Assembly: GCF_020740795.1 (NCBI RefSeq)
Contig: NC_067283.1
Span: 5,173,659-5,237,658 of the forward strand
DNA length: 64,000 nt
Direction: 5' to 3'
Origin: Apus apus
Taxonomy: Eukaryota; Chordata; Aves; Apodiformes; Apodidae
In this document: one piece after another, positions 35,529 to 47,400 of the stretch
How positions within the stretch are numbered: position 1 is the stretch's first letter
Layout of the letters: every line of letters begins with the position of its first letter
The notes under the pieces: model-generated
What the model was told of the DNA's origin: nothing
Database searches by the model: none
Seen by the model: the letters and a program-made list of their open reading frames with translations, nothing else
Made by a program: the position numbers and the translations under genes

Positions 35529-36056
35529 CTACTTGACAAATACTGTGTTGGTAGGAGATACCATTTTCCACCTCTGAAAGTCGTCAGCAATGAGGAGGTG
35601 ATGAACTGCTGAGCTGTTGGGGAGTAACACACAACTGCTGATCTGCATCAGAGCCAAATCTGAGGTTGAAGCTTTTGCTGAAAGCAGTTTGAACTGGCAG
35701 ATTGGGCACTGAAGCAGATGTAGAGCGTAGATAGTGCTGATGGCATAAATGTGGCTGTGATGATATCCAGCTGGTAGTGACAAGAGGTGCCGGTGAGTCC
35801 AGTTCTCACACTCTTTCAGATCTGGTGAGGTGTGCCTGAGTTGGGTTTGTGAAGTATCTGCTGTTTCTGTTCCCCTCAGTAGAAATTTCAGAGCCTTTCT
35901 GACGAAAGAGTTTTGTAGGGATCCAAGCTTAGCAATGTCAACTAGCACCTTGGCCTCTTGGTTCAATGTTACTCCTAACTCAACTCCAGTGGCTATTTCT
36001 ATACAACTGCTGACCTGCTCTTTGCCTCGCTGGCATTCCCCTGTTGTGAATTTTAC
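35529..36056 (-). other. Unassigned 175-codon open frame in intron 3
   Basis: A single minus-strand frame is open for 175 codons and ends in TAG; upstream of its TGA boundary the same frame continues with only one more stop for about 100 nt. The peptide has mixed, protein-like composition (for example SLQNSFVRKALKFLLRGTET and LLQCPICQFKLL) but no family I recognise. With this base composition, roughly one open frame this long is expected by chance in 64 kb, so it may mean nothing. An old retrocopy is the main alternative. Confidence 0.15.
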
Positions 36057-39000
36057 TCATGCCTTTTTAAAGCCATTTGAAGCCCGGTCCTTCTCTCTAA
36101 CTGCTGTGGCTTTTTAGCAGAAAGAGGAGCAGCTGTCCTTCTTGTGCTTTTTCTGATTGTGACCTCTTTGCTCCTCTGAATTCTTGCTGGTTTTAACAGG
36201 AGCTCTTGTTTCACAGGTGACCCAAGGCCATGGTGAACTCTACAAAACAGTTGCTTGTATGAAGCAGCTGCCTGTGGTGGCTTACTACATCATACAATTA
36301 TTTTTATTGTCCTAGCCTACAGCAGATGAGACCTCCAAAGTATTTTTAAACTGTATAAATCCTTTAAATAATGAAACAATTCCATATAGGCCTCTTGGAT
36401 CTTCTGCCTTCTCAAAGGCTCCTAATTAAGTTTGCTAAGGAGATTACTGTACTGAAGCAGTTAAAACTTCTATTTACCAAAAGTTTTGAAGATTATCTGA
36501 TCAACTTCTTTCTTCAACCTTTGATCTTGATTATCTGATCAAGTGCTTGGCCAGCAGTTCAGCAAACCAGACCCAAAGGGAGCTATGGCAAATCTTAGGT
36601 CTCCACCAGTGAGACAGGACATCTCGATCTACTTCAGCTGTGTTAACTTCTGATCTGGCCACTCCTAATTCCAGCAGTGAGTTATGATCAAAGTGTAAGC
36701 CCACAGGTTCTTAGAAAGCCTTGTGTTTATGTTGAATTATTTTGTTAGGAGACAGCTACACTATCTTGAGTCCATCTGGAGGGTCTTTAATTTCAAACAA
36801 TTAAGGATGGGGTAATTTAGAGGAAGAAGATAAGGACTCTACATGATAGCAGAACATGAAGTGTGTAGATATATTGCCACTCCTAGCTGTAACAGGAAAA
36901 GTATGAAAAAAATAGTTTGTCTTCAGATTTTCTCCTCTAAGTGCCTCAGACTCAACTGCAATAGACTGTTTTGCCTCCTTTAAGGTAGGAAGCAATATAA
37001 TACAATAATTTGTCCTATTTCTTACACATCCATGCAAGTGCTCTAAAGGGAAGGAAGCAAAAAGTGGAAGTTTCCTTAACTCTCCCTCTGTGCAGAGGTG
37101 GTTTAAGCAGGGTTAGGAAGAAACTTCAACACCAGAACCTGAGCAGTCTACTTCAATGTCTTTTTCCTTTATTTTGTATAACTTGTTCTTACCTTTCTTA
37201 TCTTCACTTTGGTGTTCTTTTGCTCCGTCTGTATTCCTCTGCCTCAGAAGTACTGAATCCGAGCAGCTGTTCCTTATTGTTTTGCATTTTCTTTCTCTGT
37301 CAGAGGCTGACAAGATGCAGATTTAATTCTTGGCTCAGACAGTCAGGCTCACCAAAATCACTGGCTTCTGCTGAAATGTCTTAAGAGAAGCAGCAATGAA
37401 TCCCGCCAACTCCTGGTTCTCAGAGATGCAGCGTGTTTGTCATCAGTGTCCATCAGGTTTGGGACAGATACTGATTCTCACAAAATTGTGTAGTGATCCT
37501 CAGTGTAGTTTTCCAGCCTGTTGATGCCAAGCCTCTGAATGACAAATCAGTCCAGGTACTGTTACCTGCTTCTTTTGTTGGAAATTAAGTCAGAATATTC
37601 TTTTTGTTCTGCTTTCCAGACAAATTTACAGGATAAGTTAAATGAAAACTCCTTTATGTTTGTCCTGTCACTTAGGTTATACTATAACATGCAAGATATG
37701 GCTCCCACAGCACCTAGCTCTGCTGTACATTTCTTTTACCTCTGGGTGCATATACAATTCCAGCTGTAAAACCCTTGCATTTACCTGTAATCTTCTAAAC
37801 CAGCTTTCCTTTCTGCTCAGGTTTTCCTACCCGTCTCTGCTTCAGCCCCATGTGCTGAAGCATTAAGCAGTGTCACTGAGGGCTGTCACTTGGACACTTT
37901 CTCCCTCTCCTGAGGAGGAACACCAGCAGCAGGCTTCCTAAATGCCATTGCCTGTGCTTGCTCATGTAGGTGAGGTCAAAGAGCTCTGGATTTGGAACAG
38001 GAAGTGCGGGTGATTGCGGTGGCTTGCTGTTGAAAGTGAATCAGTGGAACAATTAGGACTTCTTGCCCCTAGGGTGTGATTATACAAAAGTTTTCTCCAG
38101 CAGTGAAGCTTGTTTAAGAAGTTCCTGGCTGCTCTGTCTCCACCCTGCCTGGAAAACTGCATTACCAGTTATTGCAATGATCTCATTTACAGTATGGCTT
38201 CGTAAGCAGATGCACTGGGACAACATGGAGGTGGTGAACTGGGGAACTCTTTAATCTGGTTTTGCTGCTGAAGAAAACACTGGAGAGGCACATAGTACCA
38301 AGTGTCGAAGGAGATGGTTTTACTGGGTACATATGTGGGGTGCAGGACAGAGCTGCATTGACTAAATTTCAGGACACTTCTTTGCAAATGGTCTGCCTGA
38401 TATCAATGCACAAAAAGTGAACATCCCTCTCTTAGAAATTCAGGCTATTGGTCTGCTTGAGGATTTCTTGTGTCTTTGTCACTCAGATCTTGCTCTCATG
38501 GGTGGAAATCCATTGCTTGCTTCTAGAAAGTTAGAACTGGCTTCTGTGGATCAAGTCAGGTCTAAGCAGATAGGAGTCCAGCCATGCAAAAAAGGGAAAA
38601 GCCAACTGTGGGGCTTCCTGCTCTTCACTCCTGGGGGCAGTGGAGGTAGCAGGAGGTGTCTGTTCTAGTTGTGGACCTGGATAGAGATTAGCTTCTCTGC
38701 TGCAGAACTGGTATGAGCAATAGGGACCCCAGAAAAACCTGCTCACTGTGTGTTTGTCTTTGACCTTCAATAGTTAGAGGCTGGATTTTGTTGGGTGAGG
38801 TTAAGTCTGTACAGTGAGTTCCTGGGGACTTCCGCTGTCATCAGGAGCTATTGCATTAGCAGCTTTCAGAGCAGACTAGGAAGCTTGTGAGTTTGAGTAG
38901 AAAACCAATTAACTTTCAATTGCTATATCACTTTGCACTGAGAGATTGGGCTTTACTAAGTAGATGCAATACAGTTTGTGTCTGGTGTCAGAACATACTG

Positions 39001-39854
39001 AGACACTTTAATGAGACACTTCAATTAACAGTGAATGATGAATAATGTGAGATGCTTTATCAGGTTGCACAATATCTTGAAGACTTCCTCTTGGTGTGCT
39101 GCTCAGTGTATATTTGAGCAGGAATTTGTTCGTAGCTGCTTTTTTTTTCCACATCAATCTCTAAATGTCCTCTCCTTTCTTTTGTCTTCTTTTAGGGCTT
39201 TGAGATCAGTTGCTCATCACCAGAGTTCTTTAAACATCCTTAATAATGACAGCATTATTTACATTTAGGCTCCAGTTCTGGTTCTTTCCTCTGTCTTGTT
39301 TTGTCTTTTCCTGATATGCTTTCCCTTCTGGGCTTGGAGGAGTTTTCCAGTCAGTCTTGGCCAAATTTAATTTCTTTCTCAGCTTAAACCTGATCCTCTG
39401 TGCTGTGTTTCTGTAGCTTCTACTTGGAAAACTCAAGAGGAGGGAACTGTTGTAATCAAATGTAGTACCATGTATAATAGACACTAGAATACTTCAGCGT
39501 TACCTGAAATAGAAATTTTAATCTACATAGGAGTCAAATTATTATTATGTTTAAAAACACCTTGCAGTGGTTTCTTTTTCCTTTTGTTCTCTGATATAGA
39601 ATGGGTGCCATATTTCCTGTGTGAACCTCATTGTCTGTCCACTAGATTATGAGAAATTTTTTGTCTTACTGATGAGATTGAACAGTTTGCACCTGAAGCA
39701 CACAAATCCATACAAAAACTATATTTAACTCTTAAACTGAGTAACTGGAATCATGCTGGTGTTCTGAAACAGGATGATGGATTTGTGAAGCACCTGCTCT
39801 TGTGTAGATCAGATCTTGGTTCCAGTTCAGCTGAATTAGTTTCCAATTAATTTC

Positions 39855-41000
39855 CTAAAATCATACAATGCTTTGGGTTGGAAGGGACCTTAAGATCATC
39901 TACATCCAACCCACCTCCATGGGCAGGGACACCTCCCACTAGACCAGGTTGCTCCAAGCCCCATCCATCCTGGCTCTTGAACACTTCCAGGGATGGGGCT
40001 TCCACAGCTTCTCTGGGCAACCTGTTCCAGTGTCTCACCACCCTCATAGTGAAGAATTTTCTCCTAATGTCTAACTTCAATCTCCCCTCTTCCAGTTTTA
40101 ATCCATTACCCCTTGTCCTCTCACTATGCACCCTTGTAAAAAGTCCCTCCCCATCTTTTCTGTAGGCCCTTCATGTACTGGAAGGCCATTATGAGGTCTC
40201 TGTGGAGCCTTCTCTTTTCCAGGCTGAACAACCCCAACTCTCTCAGCCTGTTTCCATAGCAGAGGTGCTCCAGCCCTCTGATCATCTTTGTGGCCCTCCT
40301 CTGGACTTTCCCCAGGAGCTTCTTAGGTTGGGGACTCCAGAACTGGACACAGGAATGCAGTAGAGGTCTCACAAATGCTGAGTAGAGGGGGAGAATCACC
40401 TCCCTTGACCTGCTGGCCACACTTCTTTTGATGCAGCCCAGGATGTGGTTGGCTTTTTGGGCTGCAAGCAAACATTGCCAGCTTCTGCTCATGTCCACCA
40501 TCACCCTTAAGTCCTTCTTCTCTGGACAGTCTTCTATCCATTTTCCACCCAGTCTTTATTTGTGCTTGGGATTGCCCTGACCCAGGTGCAGGACCTTGCA
40601 CTTGGCCTTGTTGAGCTTCATGCAGTTTGTATGAGCCCACCTCTCAAGCCTGTCAGGGTCCCTCTGGAAGGCCTCCCTTCCCTCCAGTGTGTCAGCCTCA
40701 CCGTGCACTTTTTGGTGTTGTTGGCAAACTTGCTGAGGGTGCACAAATTAAGCAGGATTTGCCCTTGATGAAGCCATCTTGGCTGTCACCATCACCCCTT
40801 TGCTTTTCATGTGTCTTAGCAGATCCTTCAGGAGAATCTGCTCCATGATCATGCAGGGCACAGAGGTCAAACTGACTGGTCTATAGTTCCCTGGGCCTTC
40901 CTTTTTTCCCTTCTTGAAAATGGGAGTTGTGTTTCCCCTTTTCCAGTCAGTGGGAATTTCTCCAAACTGCCAAAGTAATTTCTAGCAGTTAACATATTAC
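39855..41000 (-). mobile_element. CR1 LINE fragment with internal deletion, minus strand
   Basis: On the minus strand the right part (about 41000-40750) encodes the start of the reverse transcriptase: FGEIPTDWKRGNTTPIFKKG, GPGNYRPVSLTSVP and GFIKGKSCL. At about 40745 this jumps straight to the region LSKFANNTK, then [46 protein letters not shown] and [15 protein letters not shown], and the CR1 3' tail. In intact CR1 about 130 residues lie between these parts, so the polymerase core is deleted. The catalytic FADD motif reads FANN at 40711-40728. The terminal octamer near 39860 is degraded. The copy is dead, but its closeness to the element at 33775-34430 suggests the same subfamily. Confidence 0.92.
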
Positions 41001-41469
41001 TGGACTGGGAACAGGCCACTTTGTGCAAAATGGTCACTTTTCCCCTTAGGCTAGGGATGAGGCTCTGACCTACTCGTCTGTAGTTCAAGTGTAATACAAT
41101 TTAAGAGAGAAAACTTGTTTCCATCCTAAGGCAGTGGAGATCTTGCCCTGCTAAGTGTGTCACACACTTAACTCAGATCCTTGGGAATGACAGCATTTCA
41201 GCATCAGCCTGATAAATCCAATGCAGTATCTGCCTTCTAACAGAAAGTGTTTCCTTCATCAGTTAAAGTCCCAAGTATCTTTGTGCTTGAGTTTCTGTTT
41301 GGGAATCTGGGTATTCAGTTGCTCCATGCCAGGCTTCCTGAGCTGGAGTGCCAGAAGGTTTTGAACACAGCATGAAGCAGTGTATGGAAATGCAACCTGG
41401 CTTGATTCTTCATATCCTGTGGTGCTGTACTTGATGAAGTTGCAATTTGAATCAGGAGTCAGTACCTAC

Positions 41470-41698
41470 CTCCCAAATTTACTGATGTCTGAGGTGGAAA
41501 AAATGGTGTTGCTGTGCCAGTAGCAAAACTTTTTCCCCTGTGCAAAGTGGGGATCATCCAAATAACACTTTCTTCAACTGGAGGGTGGCTCTGGGCTGGC
41601 TTTTCTGCTGTTTCCTGAACCTGAGTATTTTGCTCGTGGCTTTTTTGCTGTTCTGCTTTCTGTAGAAGACTGGAAAATTCCTCCACTTCTTTGAACAT
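41470..41698 (-). other. Antisense exon-like segment in OXSR1 intron 3
   Basis: On the minus strand, TTTTCACATTCAG|ATG at 41698 is followed by an uninterrupted 76-codon frame and then GGGAG|GTAGGT at 41470, a good donor. The peptide starts MFKEVEEFSSLLQKAEQQKS and later has a Pro/Thr-rich end (TATPFFPPQTS); it could form a short charged helix. I recognise no family. Two further open minus-strand frames lie immediately to the right (41784-41972 and 41926-42190). This could be a nested antisense exon, a decayed retrocopy, or chance. Confidence 0.2.
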
Positions 41699-43110
41699 CT
41701 GAATGTGAAAATGGATTTTTAAAAATGTTCTTGGAAAGTGGCAGTCTGGACTGGAAACAGAGTATGGGTGTGAATCAACCCTTTCACAATGAAGGCTGGC
41801 TCTGTGCATGCCATCTTGTCTGTCTAACCCCCACCCCCTTTTCTGGGTTAAATACAACCTCTGACTTGGCTAAATAGAGGACTTTTTTTGACCAAATGAA
41901 TTTGAACACCATATGATCTGCCTCCTCATGTTCCTTGAGCCCTTTGCAGGAGAGGGAAATGTTTTTGAACAAACTCTGCTAGCAGAGTTGTGGGTGGAAA
42001 GAGGACGAAACGAGTACGTGAAGAACCACATATTTTCACTGGACTTCTAAAACAAGTGACAGTTTGTTCTCCAGATAAAGGCACATTTGAGAGCAAAAAC
42101 CTGAACACTGACAGCAGAGGCTTTTTTGGTGCATTTTTCTTAGGTGTCACAAATATTCTTGTCCAAAATAAGAAATATCGAGGCTTGTAAGCATGTCCTT
42201 TTTAGAATCCCAGGTGAGTCCTCGTGACACACAGCAGAGGATCCTTTTCTTAAACACTAGACCCTAAAGGCAAGATACCAGTGAAGGGGAGACTACTGTG
42301 ATGTCTGGGGTTTCAGTTTACTTAGGTAGAGATAAGCTTGCTCCTTTGCAGGAAGTCAAACAAATGTTGAAACAACCTGAGTTACAGCTGGGTGAAACCT
42401 TTGGCTAACTAATGAAGACCTATGTCAAAACTCACTGGAAGATGAGTGTGTTTACATGCTCAGACAGGGTAAGGGATGAGTCAACACTGCTAAGGGTATT
42501 CTTGCATAAAATGTTGGGGAGGATGCAAATGTGTGTTCCTTCCTCCTTCGTATCCTCCTTTTCATTGGCTCTGAAACTCATCTGTTCAAAGACTTTGCTC
42601 ACTACCAACCAAATACACGTGTGGGGTTTCTTTTTTTCCCTCTGTTTATTTATGGGGGGAGGATTAGTGGGTGACTTGGTGTATGCTGTGATGGCAGGCT
42701 CTGGTGGGCCAGAGAAGATGGAAAGCGTGTGGCTTGGCAGAGTGGGGAATAGTGACTCTCCTGACTGCTAAAAGCTGTTAGATAAACTTGGCATGTGCCA
42801 TTCATTTCTCACAAACGAAGGGACAGCTCGATCTCATTTAATTGTTTCCTGTGCACTTCAAATTGTGCAAAACAAGCTTTTCCATGTTGTGTTCAGATTC
42901 AAACCCTGCAGCCTTTTTACTTTTAGGTGACAATCCAAAAGTGAAGTACTTTGCTAAGCAAAAACCTATCTGCATGATTGTTTTGACCAAGAAATTCAAA
43001 TAGGATGGTTAATAAATTAAATTTTAAAAGGGGAGAAGTTTTTTGTCAACTTTAACATTAAGAATAAACAGAAAAAAACCCAACCTCTATTGTATTTTTC
43101 TGCTTGCTTC

Positions 43111-43142
43111 AAGAATTTACAAGGTGAAACTTGTAAATTCTT
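43111..43142 (+). repeat. Perfect 13-bp inverted repeat (hairpin)
   Basis: AAGAATTTACAAG at 43111-43123 and its exact reverse complement at 43130-43142 flank a 6-nt GTGAAA loop. The next outer pair does not match. The arm is short for a microRNA precursor. Confidence 0.9.
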
Positions 43143-44343
43143 CATTTACCAAATTAATGAAAGTAAGTTGTTGTTTTTTTCTTCAGCTTTTACTATTCTT
43201 GAGATAATTTTTTTTCTCGTTTTGTTTTGTTTGAAGTTAGGAAAAATGAACTTCCAGCTTTTCTAAACTAGCTCAGTTAGTGCTGAGAGGTTCTTTCCCT
43301 GTAAACTAGCTGTTCAAAGACAGTCAAGGCTGGAATTTCTGCTCTGCAGTTGTGCCTGGTTTTCTCATTATTTAAGAGTAACTCAGCACTGCTGACATTA
43401 CTTTGTGTCCATAGCTCTAAAAATCCTACTAGCTGACAATCCAGTCATTAAACCATAGAAACCCAAGTTTGGAGGGGCTAAATAGCACAGGCCTGGAAAA
43501 CAGGCTTAGACATCCCATACTGGAGCAGTAAAAGTGTAGTTCTGAGAAGACTGTCTTCAGTCCAGATGCGAAGGATACAGTACACAAGATAACATGAAAA
43601 CAGGACCTTGCACAAGAGGCTTGTTACTAGTCACTGATTCCATTTATTCCTGGGTGCAATTCAAAGAGGTGGTGTGCTTTAAAAAGTGTGATTTGTCATG
43701 AAAGATGATGCAATTCACACCACAGTTGGGAGAGAGTCTCTGATGTTTCTAGGGAAGGATCTAAGCTATTTCAGTTTTGTATGCAGTGAAGTGACTTATT
43801 GTCAGAATTCATGCTAATTTATTCTCTCTAATAATTTCCACCATTTTCTTTTAGGACTGTTATCCCTTAGTGCATTAGATTTTTCTTGCTATTCTTCTGC
43901 ATCAAGTGTGTAAGAGCTGAAAAAGAGTCTAATTTTATCAACTTGTTGCCTTTGGTTTGTGAGTCCTGGCAGCCCCCTGCTTTTTCCATTTCCCCCTCCT
44001 GCTTTTCTGGGACTTGGTACTAAACCAGCTGTAGCATCAGTATCTCTTTAAAACCCTTCCAAGAGTCCTGTGTATGTGTAGTTGGCTTGTTCAAATAACT
44101 TCTCAGTTACTTATGATCACAGGGATTTTACAGCCCCCCTTGAGGATCTTCAGGCATGTGAGGTGTGCATCGTTGCCTCTGCTTTGCTGCAGCAAAGGCT
44201 TCAGCTACTGACTCTGATCTTGACCATCATTTATTCCCCTCCCAATAAACTCCTCAGACCTGTGTATTGAGTGATAATCAAGTACACTAAGCTGTGAATC
44301 AGTTATTCTGGCTTAAACTAACATGTTTAACTCTTTTATCTAG

Positions 44344-44485
44344 GCTCTGTTTTGGATATTATAAAGCACATTGTGGCCAAAGGAGAGCACAAGACTGGTG
44401 TCCTGGATGAACCCTGTATAGCCACAATCCTTAAGGAGGTGCTGGAGGGGCTGGACTACCTGCATAAAAATGGACAAATCCACAG
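44344..44485 (+). CDS. OXSR1: OXSR1 coding exon 4 (residues 98-144; alpha-D/alpha-E helices)
   Basis: This exon encodes [16 protein letters not shown], then the alpha-D/E region ending YLHKNGQIH, with the first two bases of Arg145 of the HRD motif. [11 protein letters not shown] and YLHKN are OXSR1-specific. One point is odd: after VLDE the sequence reads P-C-I-A-T-I-L (codons CCC TGT), whereas mammalian OSR1, as I recall it, has small polar residues at these two positions. The following LEGLDYLH carries Asp where mammalian OSR1 has Glu. The acceptor is CTTTTATCTAG|GC; the donor CAG|GTACTT is weaker than those of exons 1-3. The phase joins correctly to exon 5. Confidence 0.96.
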
Positions 44486-47400
44486 GTACTTTCTGTTTTT
44501 CTTATCTTTGTCCCAAAATGCGTGTTGCTGAAATAGAACAGTTGAGCAGATTAAGTGTCATCCTACAACCAGCTGTGAGGGCATGGAAAGAGGAAAATAA
44601 AGTTGGGAGCTTAATCAAAAGTCAGAACTCAAATGTCTGTATAGTAGCTGCTGCTTTAGAAAATACTAAGATTAGGGTAAGTTTGGGTAAACTTTGAGGT
44701 ATCAAAAGTTCTCACATAGAGAATGTCTTTCCAAATGTCAACATCCAGCTGCAAAGTGTAGTTGTTGGAGCTGGAACATTTCAGCTGGTTTTGTTCCTTG
44801 CAGAGCTGCAAGTCCCCAGGAGCACTGCATACAAAGTGACCAGTTTAATAAGGAACCATTCAAGCCCTGTTCTTTATTTTTGTTTTGTTTTAAGGCTAGC
44901 TGCAAGACCATTAAATTTGAATTTGGGTAATTTCATTAAAAAAAAAAAAAGGAAACAAAATGGATGGAAAAGCTTCTCTAGGCAAAATTAATGGTCTGTG
45001 ATTTGATGGATCACTAAAACTTGTGGATTTCTCTGTTGCTGTGTCATTTGGGAGGTATTTTTAAATCATGTTTTCCTCTCCCCTGGTGTCAAGGTGTGGT
45101 GTAGCTCAGGAAGAGAATACTAAGTCAGTATGTTCTGCCCTTAAAAAGAATGAGATGTGCTGAAAATAGAATATACCACTTATGGGTAATATACACATAA
45201 TCCCAGCCACATTCTGCTGCTGGGAACAAGAGCCTCTTCTTTCTTGGGAATTTTGTGAGCTTGGCTGTTGTCTGGTACAATGTCATTATAAGCATTGTTG
45301 ATGCTTTGCTGAAGTAAGTTTGTCTCTCTCTGATAACTGTGAAAGAGGAGGTAACTATTTTTGCCAAAACGTTGTTTTAATGAGAAAATGAGTATTTATT
45401 TCATATTTTTAGTCTAACTGGCTGGCTTTTATAGATTTGTCTTGGGTTAAAAAGAAGTGGTTGGAAACAATCATGGTGGAATTCTTTTCTCTGAAAAAGT
45501 ATCAAATTTCAGTTTCCAGTCTCTATTAAAATTCTAACTGAACAAGAATGGTTGTCTTCACTGAGACAGTTTGGATTTCACAGCTAGTTGCTTAACTTTG
45601 TTTTTTAGATATAAGATTTCAGGCAGCTCTGGAAAGTTCAAGTAACAGACTGACTTACTCACTGAGTACCTGATAAATTTTCACCCTTGCCATAAGTAAT
45701 TTAAAAAAACATGCTCATCTGTGACTTGCAATTAATTTGCTTGACTGATTTATTTCATCTTCTGGTCTGATGAACTCAAAGGATATGTTAAAGCAGCAGT
45801 AACCTGTTAAATATCAGTTTTTCTGAAGATGTTGCATAGTGATTTCTGTACTGAAAGAGAAGGTGGTTCTCCATTTGACTTGCTGTAGTGAAACAGCAAA
45901 ACTAGTAGTTGTGGTAAAAGTTAGAGAAAATACATGAATGTGTGTTGGGTTTTTTTTTCACTGCACTTAGGAAAAAATATGATGTTCAAACTGCTTGGTC
46001 TGAAGAAAATGTGGTTCATATTGAATCATTTGGAAGCAGACTGAACCAAACCTGCTGTGATCATTCTTGCTGTGCTTGCTTCAAGCATTTTGCCCTTATT
46101 TAGGGGACCCGAGCAAAAAAACCAAAGTTGTCATTGCTGCAGCTTCGGGTTGTGGTTTTGCCTCAGCTATTTTGCATGTGTTGCACCCCTGTATTTTGAG
46201 GCTGCTCTGACAGTTGCATCATGTTTTATCAGAAAGAAAGACACCACCTTTGGGTTATCTCCTTGTGTTGGGGGCAGGGTGGTCTGTGAAATTCATAGAA
46301 GTGGTAATAGTCAAGATACAGAAGGAAAGTGGTGTTTCCTACCTGTGATGCACAGGATGGTTTTTTAACTGTTGGCAGAAAGCAAGCTTACATGCCTCTG
46401 AGGGATGAAGCATGTTTCCTTAATGGAGTTAATCGTGCTGTCTTGCATTTTATCCAGATGTGTGTACGCTGTTGAGAATAACACAGTTGAAAGTTGTAGT
46501 GCAGATGGGGCCTTTCCTCAGGCATAGGAATATCTTTATGGTTTTCCCATTTTGCTTAACACAAGGGGTCATCATGTTGGCCATGCCTGATGGGAATGGC
46601 AGGTGGGAATCTTGCAGTTGTGCCAGAGATGCTCTGAGAGGAAGTGTTTAAAATAACTTAACTTTGGTCCCCTGGGTCAGCTTAAAGTATCTGGCTCTAA
46701 AGGAAATCACATCAGGTGATGGCTGAAGGGCTGAATATAGTGTCTGTGATGGGGGGCAGCTGTGGGGTGAACTTCAGGCCAAAACAAGGTCAGCTGTAAA
46801 GGGTCAAAACTGAATGGCTTCGGTTAGACCTGGAATGACCAACCCATAGCAAGCAGCCATCCAGCAGAGCAAAGTGTTCAGCTGGTTACAGTAAAAAAAA
46901 ACAACTCATACAAATGAGTCCTAGGAGAAAATGGGTTGATAAAGTTAGAGACACAGTATGGATGAAATGAATGTGATTAGCACACCTGAAGGTGGACAGC
47001 CAGGCTAGTGGCAGAGATTGAGGGATGAATATCTGGACCCAAATGTAATTTTCTGGACACAGTTGCCCTGAAGCAGGGACAGCTTGTTACTGCTGTAAAT
47101 CATCAGTGAGGTCAGAGAATGTGTCTGACAGTGGAGCTGCTCGATGCTTTTAAATTGTACATCATCTTAAATGGGTAAATTAAGTTAGCACGTGGAAGAC
47201 TGGCTTAATGAAATTCTGCTGCTGCTGAATTTTACTCCGAATAAACCCGCCTTGAACTTAATGCCACTTTCAATTAAGGTTCGGGGAGCTGGCTTTGCAT
47301 GGAAGAGTAAATCCCTCCTTTGGACAGGGGAGTAGCTTGACAGTATTCTCTAGCGGAGATTAGAAAGCCAAATATCTAGTGAAGGCTTAAATTATATTTG

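Larger units (their letters stand above)
31783..44343 (+). other. OXSR1: OXSR1 intron 3 (12.6 kb)
   Basis: The intron runs from GTGAGT to a TTTTATCTAG acceptor. It carries two minus-strand CR1 fragments (33775-34430 and 39855-41000), a perfect hairpin at 43111-43142 and two stretches of unassigned minus-strand open frame (35529-36056 and 41459-42190). The rest shows nothing assignable. Confidence 0.9.
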
